Below are positions 1 to 5,725 of a stretch of DNA of 12,080 bases, in pieces. The stretch lies in assembly GCA_040905285.1 (NCBI GenBank), contig JBBDRV010000024.1, positions 1-12,080 of the forward strand, written 5' to 3'. The notes under the pieces were generated by a model. The model ran no database searches. It was not told where the DNA came from and saw only the letters and a program-made list of their open reading frames with translations. Numbering within the stretch: the first letter of the stretch is position 1; each line of letters starts with the position of its first letter. The position numbers and the translations under genes are program-made. The DNA comes from JBBDRV01 sp040905285 (GTDB taxonomy: Bacteria > Bacteroidota > Rhodothermia > Balneolales > Balneolaceae).

Positions 1-283
1 CCAGCGGATAGGCCTCGACCGACCGGTAAACCACCTCGGGTGCCGGATCCAAATGCCTCAGTTCGTCAAGTAGAACCAGAAAGTTTAATCCGGTACCAAA
101 ACCCACCTCGAATATTCGGAACGGGTGAACACTGCCTGTGCGGCGGATCAGGCCGGGCGTTTCAAAAAAAACGTGCCGGCTTTCGGCTATGGCCCCGTTC
201 GGGTTGTGATAGAACTGGTTGAACTTCTTCGAATGGAGGGTGTGGGATCCGTCCCCGCAAAGATGACGTTTGGTTTGGTGCAT
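1..283 (-). CDS. mnmD: tRNA 5-methylaminomethyl-2-thiouridine methyltransferase, MnmD type (5' part only)
   Basis: This gene is cut by the left window edge; about 94 N-terminal codons are present, read from the minus strand. The translation starts MHQTKRHLCGDGSHTLHSKK. It contains the ESRHVFFE block (about residues 36-43), then the SAM-binding glycine motif FEVGFGTGLNFLVLL (about 62-76), and finally a RSVEAYPL segment near the edge. This order matches the methyltransferase domain of MnmC (MnmC1, DUF752), which methylates the aminomethyl group of wobble uridine 34 in some tRNAs. In many bacteria the domain occurs alone, as MnmD. The ATG at 283 is the first in-frame start, because a TAG lies six codons' distance or less upstream. 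The gene begins 15 bases after the alcohol dehydrogenase stop, so the two are probably cotranscribed. Whether an oxidase domain follows cannot be seen. The family call is firm. Confidence 0.85.
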   Translation of the reverse strand, partial: MHQTKRHLCGDGSHTLHSKKFNQFYHNPNGAIAESRHVFFETPGLIRRTGSVHPFRIFEVGFGTGLNFLVLLDELRHLDPAPEVVYRSVEAYPL

Positions 284-298
284 CTGCTTCCGCTATGT

Positions 299-1504
299 TT
301 ATCCCTGCATTTCAGTCATTTCAAATATTTCAATTATTCCGTCACGGGTCAGGGGACCATCCACGTCCAGCTGCTGTCCGTCACCATAGGTTTCAAGGGC
401 ATAGTCGGCAATGCCGCCGAAGGCTTTTTCGGGCACCCCTACATCAGACAGTGGCTGATAGAGTCCGTTATCCCTCAGCCATTGTTCAAACGCTGTAATA
501 AAGGACAGGGCGTCGGTTTCCCGATCACCTGACGGAGCAATATCGAAGAGCCGGTGTCCCAGCTGGGCCAGGCGGTCCTGCAGGCGGCCTTCCCTGTTCA
601 GCCATCTGAAGTAGGCTGGATAGATCGTTGCAAGCCCCCGTCCGTGAGCGAGGTCCGGATTATACCCGCTCAGGGCATGTTCCAGGTTATGCATTCTGAA
701 AGGGGCGGGAGTACGTCCTGACTGCTGCAATCCCAACAGGGCCATTGTAGATGCCCAGAGCAGATCCCCCCGAAGGTTTTCATTTCCCGGATCCTTCTCT
801 ACCAGGGGCAGCGTCGTCATTACCGTTTCCATCACACCTTCGCTGTAGCGGTCGGCCAGGGGCGAGTCATTTCCCCCGAGGAGGTAGTTTTCAAATATAT
901 GGCTCAGAATATCGGATGCTCCGTCCCGGGTGGTCTCCAGCGGCAGCGAGGTGTGAAAAGCGGGATTGAGCCAGGAAACCGCCGGTTTGAGAAACGGGTA
1001 ACTGACGGGGGCTTTCCCCTGAACGTCGGGTTTTGAGATGATGGCGTGCATGGTTACTTCAGACGCTGTCGCTGCCGTAGTGGGAATGGTGGCAACAGGC
1101 AGTGCCCCCGCCATCGTGTTATGTTTTGCACCGCCCAGAACATAGGGCCAGATATCCTCTTCATCCTCATGGATAAGCCCTGCAATGGCTTTGGAAGCGT
1201 CCATTACAGATCCGCCTCCGAAAGCAAGCACAAAATCCACCCCGGCATCTTTTCCCAGCCGGGCAGCTTTATTGACGGTGCCTGCATGAGGGTTGGGTTC
1301 TATTCCCCGGAAGGTTGTGTGCCGGATGTTCTTCCTGTCGAGCAGGTCGGTAACCTGGCTGTAAAATCCCAGTTTTTCTACGGATCCCCCTCCGAGAACA
1401 ACGAAAGCATGCCTGCCCAGACCGGCCAGTGCTTCGGCAAATACGTCAGCCTTTTGAGTTCCGAAAAAGATTCTGGTTGGTATGTGAATATCGAATGGTT
1501 GCAT
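299..1504 (-). CDS. Iron-dependent alcohol dehydrogenase (group III, butanol dehydrogenase/YqhD-like)
   Basis: The product has 401 residues, close to the 380-400 usual for Fe-ADHs, and is probably a cytosolic NAD(P)H-dependent aldehyde reductase or alcohol dehydrogenase. The N-terminal half is a dinucleotide-binding domain with VVLGGGSV (35-42), FRGIEPNP (65-72) and FGGGSVMDASKAIAG (95-109); these are typical of the BDH/YqhD branch. The metal site is complete: D198 and H202 in DILSH, then H272, H276 and H287 in the MHNLEH...LAHG region. This reproduces the D-x3-H and H-x3-H-x(10-11)-H spacing of the family, in which the middle histidine is catalytic rather than a ligand. The substrate cannot be read from sequence. 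The leader is AT-rich without a Shine-Dalgarno motif. mnmD follows 15 bases downstream, and an M20 amidohydrolase diverges 82 bases upstream across an inverted repeat. Confidence 0.93.
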   Translation of the reverse strand: MQPFDIHIPTRIFFGTQKADVFAEALAGLGRHAFVVLGGGSVEKLGFYSQVTDLLDRKNIRHTTFRGIEPNPHAGTVNKAARLGKDAGVDFVLAFGGGSVMDASKAIAGLIHEDEEDIWPYVLGGAKHNTMAGALPVATIPTTAATASEVTMHAIISKPDVQGKAPVSYPFLKPAVSWLNPAFHTSLPLETTRDGASDILSHIFENYLLGGNDSPLADRYSEGVMETVMTTLPLVEKDPGNENLRGDLLWASTMALLGLQQSGRTPAPFRMHNLEHALSGYNPDLAHGRGLATIYPAYFRWLNREGRLQDRLAQLGHRLFDIAPSGDRETDALSFITAFEQWLRDNGLYQPLSDVGVPEKAFGGIADYALETYGDGQQLDVDGPLTRDGIIEIFEMTEMQG

Positions 1505-1541
1505 TAATTAAATTTCTTGTGGATTGGAGATTACTTGTTGC

Positions 1542-1570
1542 TACCTTTCCGGCACAGAACAGGAAAGGTA
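1542..1570. promoter_or_regulatory. Perfect 9+9 bp inverted repeat between divergent genes (candidate operator)
   Basis: The arms TACCTTTCC (1542-1550) and GGAAAGGTA (1562-1570) are perfect inverted complements separated by 11 bases. The element is the only conspicuous structure in the 82-base gap between the alcohol dehydrogenase (start 1504) and the amidohydrolase (start 1587). Its edge lies 16 bases from the amidohydrolase ATG and 37 from the dehydrogenase ATG. The arms read TAccTTTc on each strand, which is close to the Bacteroidota -7 promoter consensus TAnnTTTG, and a TTG lies 22 bases upstream on the plus strand (1517-1519). It could be a dimeric repressor site controlling both genes or a 5'-UTR hairpin. 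The repeat is seen directly; its function is inferred. Confidence 0.45.
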
Positions 1571-1586
1571 AACATTAAGTTCTATT

Positions 1587-2783
1587 ATGTCAGTTACATT
1601 CAGGGATCTCAGCCAAAAAGCTGAAGAGTACCATTCTTATATGATAGAGATCCGGCGGCATCTGCATCGAAATCCTGAAGTGAGTTACCGGGAACACGAT
1701 ACCACAGAGTTTATCCTTGAACAGCTTGCCGCACTGGGAATCCGGACCGAACGGCCTCTGGAAACAGGATGTGTCGGTATTTTACCGGGAACAGGCGATC
1801 AGGGCGGCGGCCGGGTCATTGCACTTCGTGCAGATATTGATGCCCTTGCCATGGACGAACAGGGCGACCATAAGAAGGAGTTTATGTCCGTCCGGCCGGG
1901 GGCGGCCCACTGTTGCGGCCATGATGCCCATACGGCAAACCTGCTGGGCGCTGCAAAAATTCTGGCGGATTTTTCGGAATGGATTGACGGCACGGTTCTG
2001 CTTGTATTTCAACCGGGCGAGGAGAAGCTTCCCGGCGGGGGAAGACTGCTTTCCGAATCCGGGTTTTTGCAGAAGTACGGTGTTGAGGCGATTTACGGTC
2101 TTCATACCAGTCCGATGCATGCTCCCGGCACGGTCGCAACCAGAAGCGGGCCGATGATGGCCCGTCCGGATGAATTCGAAATCGAACTGATCGGCAAGGG
2201 CGGCCATGCGGCATCACCACATCAGACGGTTGACCCGGTCGTTATGGCGGCTGAAGCAATCCAGAAATTTCAGACGGTCATCAGCCGGAACATAGAGCCG
2301 ACGGAACCTGCTGTCCTGACGGTCGGCAGGGTGGTTTGCGGATCGACGTATAATGTGATTGCGGCAAAAGCCCATATGGAAGGAACAGTCAGAAGTTTTA
2401 ACCGGGAAACCGCGCATCTGATACGTGATCGGATGGAGCAAATTCTGAAGGGGATAGCCGGCGGGTCCGGCGGAGACTACAAGTTTCAGTTTAACGAGGG
2501 ATATCCTGCAGTGACAAACGATCGGGAGCTGACCGCCGCATTTAGAAAAACCGCCGCCGGGATTGTCGGTGAAGAGGGGGTGCTGGATATGAAAAGACCG
2601 GTTATGGCCGGTGAGGATTTCGCCTTCTACCAGGAGCATTTTCCGGGTACATTTTTCTTTCTGGGAAGCGGCAGCAGTGAGAGCAGTTCCACCTGGAGCT
2701 GGCATCACCCGGAATACAATATAGATGAGCGCTGCTTCCTGACAGGAGCCCCGCTGATGGCAGCCGTGGCTCTGGGTATGTAA
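1587..2783 (+). CDS. M20 family metallo-amidohydrolase (N-acyl-amino-acid/hippurate hydrolase type)
   Basis: The product is 398 residues, the normal length for the AbgB/HipO/ILL2-type M20D amidohydrolases. These are zinc or manganese enzymes that cleave N-acyl or N-acetyl groups from amino acids. The catalytic domain shows ALRADIDALAMDE (79-91), AAHCCGHDAH (106-115; C110 and H112 are likely metal ligands), FQPGEE (141-146; E145 is the catalytic base and E146 a ligand), GLHTSP (171-176; H173) and the C-terminal TWSWHHPEYNID (369-380; HHP 373-375). MAGEDFAFY (340-348) is also conserved. The dimerisation (lid) domain begins at about residue 185 and carries GKGGHAASPH (203-212). No signal peptide is visible, so the enzyme is probably cytosolic. 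The acyl group and amino acid specificity are unknown. The ATG at 1587 has no Shine-Dalgarno motif. The gene converges on the Nudix gene with 15 bases between the stops. Confidence 0.93.
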   Translation: MSVTFRDLSQKAEEYHSYMIEIRRHLHRNPEVSYREHDTTEFILEQLAALGIRTERPLETGCVGILPGTGDQGGGRVIALRADIDALAMDEQGDHKKEFMSVRPGAAHCCGHDAHTANLLGAAKILADFSEWIDGTVLLVFQPGEEKLPGGGRLLSESGFLQKYGVEAIYGLHTSPMHAPGTVATRSGPMMARPDEFEIELIGKGGHAASPHQTVDPVVMAAEAIQKFQTVISRNIEPTEPAVLTVGRVVCGSTYNVIAAKAHMEGTVRSFNRETAHLIRDRMEQILKGIAGGSGGDYKFQFNEGYPAVTNDRELTAAFRKTAAGIVGEEGVLDMKRPVMAGEDFAFYQEHFPGTFFFLGSGSSESSSTWSWHHPEYNIDERCFLTGAPLMAAVALGM

Positions 2784-2805
2784 ACGCGATGCCTGTGTTT
2801 ACCCA
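2773..2805. terminator. Weak hairpin at a convergent gene junction (possible bidirectional terminator)
   Basis: GTAAAC (2780-2785) and GTTTAC (2797-2802) can pair around an 11-base loop. An alternative pairing is TGGGTA (2773-2778) with TACCCA (2800-2805). The structure spans the 15-base gap between the amidohydrolase stop (2781-2783) and the Nudix stop (2799-2801, minus). No U-tract follows on either strand, so a classical intrinsic terminator is doubtful. It is listed because it is the only candidate at this junction. Confidence 0.25.
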
Positions 2806-3446
2806 TCCCTGTCTTTCAGGTATTCACCGTATAAAACCAGGATCTCGCTTAATATCATGGCGGTTGCCCCCCAGAGCGGAACGTGATGAATGTTCCAGTA
2901 CGGTACTTCATGCAGCGTATCCTGAAGTGTCCAGGACTCTTTGGCAAGGTGCTTTTCGGATACCAGGGCATCAAGGGGGATGGTAAAAGCTTCCTGGACT
3001 TCTTCGGGATTGATCCTGAACTCCGGTTTGCCGGAATAACTCCCGAGTACGGGTGTGACCATGTGATTGGAGCGGTGGACGTATAATTCCGATATATTAC
3101 CGATAACCGAAATTTTTTGTTTCCGGATTCCGGTTTCCTCCTCCGTTTCACGCAGTGCCGTATCAACCGCACGTTCTCCCGCTTCGGCCCGCCCGCCCGG
3201 GAAAGAGATCTGTCCGCCGTGGAGGATCGATTCGGAACGCAGGGTAAGGACGATGTCTATCCTGCCGTCACTCATGGTACAGAGGAGTACCATGACCCGG
3301 CTGACGCAGGCCCGTCTTTCCGGCGCCATCGGGAGGCTGCATCTTTCATCCAGCGGCAGGGGGGCCATCCGAAGCTGGGCTTCACTGCCCGGAAGCGGCT
3401 GCAGGATGCGGTCCCTTAAAAAGCTGATAAATTCATGGCGGCTCAT
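2799..3446 (-). CDS. Nudix hydrolase, CoA-diphosphatase-like (NudL/YeaB type)
   Basis: The protein has 215 residues from the ATG at 3446. A TTG at 3458 would add four residues (MLLS), but ATG is preferred. A full Nudix box, G-x5-E-x7-REUxEExGU, lies at residues 85-107 (key residues G85, E91, R99, E100, E103, E104, G106) and binds the catalytic metal. Just before it, LTLRSESILHGGQISFPGG (67-85) resembles the UPF0035 signature of CoA-pyrophosphatases, which split CoA into 3',5'-ADP and 4'-phosphopantetheine. The N-terminal extension and the C-terminal YWNIHHVPLWGATAMIL (183-199) also fit the NudL/NUDT7 group. The start lies 17 bases after the guanine deaminase stop, so the two genes probably share a transcript. 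Other nucleotide diphosphate substrates remain possible. Confidence 0.88.
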   Translation of the reverse strand: MSRHEFISFLRDRILQPLPGSEAQLRMAPLPLDERCSLPMAPERRACVSRVMVLLCTMSDGRIDIVLTLRSESILHGGQISFPGGRAEAGERAVDTALRETEEETGIRKQKISVIGNISELYVHRSNHMVTPVLGSYSGKPEFRINPEEVQEAFTIPLDALVSEKHLAKESWTLQDTLHEVPYWNIHHVPLWGATAMILSEILVLYGEYLKDRDG

Positions 3447-3463
3447 AGACAGTAACAACCGGC

Positions 3464-3955
3464 TTAATAGCGTGTTTTGTCAGTCAAGGATATCCATTCC
3501 TCAAACAGGTCCTGTACGTCATCATTCCGGATGGACTCCATGGGGATGTCCCTGCTTTCCGGCGGACGGTCAAGTTCTTCGTAGATGAACTGGTCATCAA
3601 ATCCTGCATTTGCCGCATCGCTGCGGGTGCCTGAATAGATGATCTTCCGCGGCCTCGCCCAGTAAATGGCTCCAATACACATGGGGCACGGTTCACAGGT
3701 CGCATACAGATCACAGTTGGTCAGCTGGAATGTGCCGAGGGTCCGGCAGGCATCCCTTATGGCCACAACTTCTGCATGGGCGGTCGGGTCATTGGCGGAT
3801 GTCACAAGGTTTTGTCCCCTGCCGACAATCTGGTCATTCCTTACAACAATACAGCCAAACGGACCTCCTTTATTGTTCCGCATTCCTTTACGAGCCAGTT
3901 CAACGGCTTTCGCCATATACGTTTGATCCTTATTCATAGGCTTGAAAATACTCAT
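3464..3955 (-). CDS. guaD: Guanine deaminase (CDA-fold, GuaD type)
   Basis: The product is 163 residues and belongs to the cytidine/deoxycytidylate deaminase superfamily. The zinc site is complete: H60 and catalytic E62 in PTAHAEV, with C87 and C90 in CEPCPMC (87-93). Sequence outside the core points to GuaD rather than the tRNA deaminase TadA: GGPFGCIVV (30-38), SANDPTAHAE (53-62), GAIYWARP (95-102), AGFDDQFIYEELDRP (117-131) and a short C-terminus ending in an aromatic residue. In B. subtilis GuaD the C-terminal segment is swapped between subunits and completes the active site. The enzyme converts guanine to xanthine and ammonia, a purine salvage or nitrogen-release step. An alternative ATG at 3937 would drop six residues. 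The leader has no Shine-Dalgarno motif. The Nudix gene follows 17 bases downstream. Confidence 0.9.
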   Translation of the reverse strand: MSIFKPMNKDQTYMAKAVELARKGMRNNKGGPFGCIVVRNDQIVGRGQNLVTSANDPTAHAEVVAIRDACRTLGTFQLTNCDLYATCEPCPMCIGAIYWARPRKIIYSGTRSDAANAGFDDQFIYEELDRPPESRDIPMESIRNDDVQDLFEEWISLTDKTRY

Positions 3956-4166
3956 AAATTTCTGCTATTCTCATCGTAATAATCCCGGCGTTAAAAATCC
4001 TGGGCCGTGTTTCCATGCTGTACCCCATCATTCTATACGGCAAAGGGTGTGGCGGCAAAGGGCGGGGATAGCCGGAACGAGTGTTGAACCGGAAAAATCA
4101 TTTGAATAGAGTTATTCTAACCACGAACTTGACTCCGGAATTTAAAATCTAAAAAAGAATAGAATC
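3956..4166. promoter_or_regulatory. Divergent intergenic region between guaD and the PfkB kinase
   Basis: These 211 bases must hold promoters for guaD (minus) and for the kinase cluster (plus). A sigma-70-like pair TTGAAC (4084-4089) and TAGAGT (4107-4112), 17 bases apart, faces the kinase. A second TTGACT lies at 4129-4134 without a well-spaced -10 partner. A 15-bp tandem repeat (4038-4067) and an 18-codon open frame (4015-4071) lie in the centre. The promoter assignment is tentative because the organism may use Bacteroidota-type promoters. Confidence 0.4.
4038..4067. repeat. 15-bp imperfect tandem repeat upstream of guaD and the kinase
   Basis: Two adjacent units, CGGCAAAGGGTGTGG (4038-4052) and CGGCAAAGGGCGGGG (4053-4067), match at 13 of 15 positions. 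The repeat sits about 83 bases upstream of the guaD start and about 100 bases upstream of the kinase start. It could be a pair of protein-binding sites one and a half helical turns apart, or simple slippage duplication. Confidence 0.6.
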
Positions 4167-5096
4167 ATGAGTTTATTAGTTGTCGGATCTGTAGCATATG
4201 ACGGAATCGAAACACCGTTTGGCAAGATTGACCGGGTGCTGGGTGGGTCCGCTACGTATATTTCTCTGGCCTCCTCATTTTTTACCGAAGACGTAAACCT
4301 TGTCGGGGTTGTTGGAAAAGATTTTGCCGACGAGGATATGCAGACTCTCAGCAAGCACAATATTGATCTGGAAGGTCTTCAGATTGACAAAAGCGGGGAT
4401 ACGTTTTTCTGGCAGGGAAAATATCACTATGACTTGAACAACCGTGACACCCTCGATACGCAGCTGAATGTATTTGAGGCTTTCGACCCCGTCATCCCGG
4501 ATTCCTATAAAAATTGCAAATATGTAGCTCTCGGTAATATTGAGCCCAGTTTGCAGGGAAAGGTTCTTGACCAGGTTGAAAATCCCTCACTGGTTGTAAT
4601 GGACACGATGAATTTCTGGATTGAAGGTACGCCTGAGGCGTTGAAGAAGACCCTGAAAGGCGTTGATATGCTGGTTGTGAATGATTCAGAGGCAAGGGAA
4701 TTGACAGGGGAACCCAATCTGATCAGAGCTGCGGATTTGATTCAGGACATGGGACCTGACCACCTGATCGTAAAGAAAGGTGAACACGGCGCCCTGCTTT
4801 TCTCTGGCGGGGAGATCTTTTCAGCACCCGCTTATCCTGTACTCAATATTTTTGATCCGACCGGTGCCGGGGATACATTCATGGGTGGTTTACTCGGGTG
4901 GCTCTCCTATACTGACGATCTGAATCCGGAGAATATCCGGAGAGCCGTCATTTTTGGTTCGGTGCTGGCCAGCTTCTGTGTGGAAAAGTTCGGTCCCGAA
5001 CGATTGAAAACGCTCACCGGTGACGAAATTTTTGAACGGTACACGGAATTCCAGAAGTTGAGCGATATTCCCGGTGTCCCTCTGAGGCAGCATTAG
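4167..5096 (+). CDS. PfkB (ribokinase) family kinase, substrate unknown
   Basis: The product is 309 residues, the standard length for ribokinase-fold sugar and nucleoside kinases, which transfer the ATP gamma-phosphate to a substrate hydroxyl. N-terminal substrate-binding motifs are VVGSVAYDGIETPFG (5-19) and LGGSATYISLASSFF (25-39); the usual GGxxxN asparagine is replaced by Y31. The lid region holds LNNRDTLDTQLNVFE (90-104) and MDTMNFWIEG (145-154). IVKKGEHGALL (201-211) and the PfkB signature DPTGAGDTF (230-238) form the ATP/anion-hole site, with D236 as the catalytic base. The GGSATY plus DTMNFWI combination recalls a conserved but uncharacterised PfkB group; this is from memory. rdgB follows after 39 bases and then a sodium symporter, suggesting an operon. 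Adenosine, other nucleosides or a sugar are all possible substrates. Confidence 0.87.
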   Translation: MSLLVVGSVAYDGIETPFGKIDRVLGGSATYISLASSFFTEDVNLVGVVGKDFADEDMQTLSKHNIDLEGLQIDKSGDTFFWQGKYHYDLNNRDTLDTQLNVFEAFDPVIPDSYKNCKYVALGNIEPSLQGKVLDQVENPSLVVMDTMNFWIEGTPEALKKTLKGVDMLVVNDSEARELTGEPNLIRAADLIQDMGPDHLIVKKGEHGALLFSGGEIFSAPAYPVLNIFDPTGAGDTFMGGLLGWLSYTDDLNPENIRRAVIFGSVLASFCVEKFGPERLKTLTGDEIFERYTEFQKLSDIPGVPLRQH

Positions 5097-5135
5097 GAGC
5101 TGCAAAGGAGCCGCATTTTTTCATCATACAGCCGA

Positions 5136-5723
5136 ATGAACCAGCCAAAAACCATCCTGCTCGCTTCCGGCAACAAACACAAAATCGTGGAACTGCGGGC
5201 CATGCTGGACAGTACCGGTATAAAGCTGGTGTCCACGCTGGATTATCCCGATGCAGGCGAGGTGGACGAAGATCAGCCTGATCTGGAGGGCAACGCACTG
5301 AAGAAAGCCAGATACTGGCATCAAAAAACCGGCTTGCCGGCACTGGCCGATGATACCGGTCTGGAAGTGACTGCCCTTCAGGGGGAGCCGGGTGTGTATT
5401 CGGCACGATATGCAGGTCCCGGTTCCACCGATAAGGAGAATGTGGAAAAGCTCCTCAGAGAGCTGAGTGGTAAAAACGACCGGACTGCACAGTTCAGAAC
5501 GGTGGCAGCCCTGGCAGCGGACGGGGAAAAACTTTTTGAAGGGATCTGCAGGGGAACCATATTGCACGAACCCAGAGGATCCGGAGGTTTTGGATACGAT
5601 TCCGTTTTCAGGCCTGCCGGATACAAGGAAAGCTTTGCAGAACTTTCTGCAGAGGAAAAAAACAGCATCAGCCATCGGGGAAAGGCTCTTGCAAACGTGG
5701 TGCAGTATTTAAAAGCTGAATAG
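5136..5723 (+). CDS. rdgB: XTP/dITP diphosphatase (non-canonical purine NTP pyrophosphatase, HAM1 family)
   Basis: The 195-residue protein has all the usual HAM1/RdgB blocks: LLASGNKHKIVEL at the N-terminus (8-20), DLEGNALKKA (49-58), ADDTGLEVTALQGEPGVYSARYAG (71-94 in part), the nucleobase pocket GSGGFGYDSVF (148-158), FAELSAEEKNSISHRGKAL (167-185) and SHR at 179-181. It hydrolyses XTP, ITP and dITP to the monophosphate and pyrophosphate, keeping deaminated purines out of DNA and RNA. D73 is the expected catalytic acid. The ATG at 5136 gives the normal family N-terminus. A Shine-Dalgarno-like AAGGAG (5105-5110) lies too far upstream (25 bases) to serve it. The symporter ATG follows two bases after the stop, so the pair is almost certainly cotranscribed and probably translationally coupled. 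Confidence 0.93.
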   Translation: MNQPKTILLASGNKHKIVELRAMLDSTGIKLVSTLDYPDAGEVDEDQPDLEGNALKKARYWHQKTGLPALADDTGLEVTALQGEPGVYSARYAGPGSTDKENVEKLLRELSGKNDRTAQFRTVAALAADGEKLFEGICRGTILHEPRGSGGFGYDSVFRPAGYKESFAELSAEEKNSISHRGKALANVVQYLKAE

Positions 5724-5725
5724 AA

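Noticed and set aside
125..532. 135-codon plus-strand open frame across the mnmD/adh junction
   Set aside because: It runs antisense to two well-supported genes (mnmD and adh) and shows no recognisable motif.
1782..2207. 141-codon minus-strand frame inside the amidohydrolase gene
   Set aside because: It is a shadow of the M20 gene, whose metal-site motifs lie on the other strand over the same bases.
3464..3955. Annotation of the deaminase as tRNA adenosine deaminase TadA
   Set aside because: The AGFDDQFIYEELDRP segment, the C-terminus and the flanking motifs match GuaD, although the zinc core is shared by both families.
5115..5135. Upstream ATT start for rdgB with an AAGGAG four bases before it
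   Set aside because: The ATG at 5136 already gives the standard family N-terminus, ATT starts are very rare, and the neighbouring genes do not use Shine-Dalgarno motifs.
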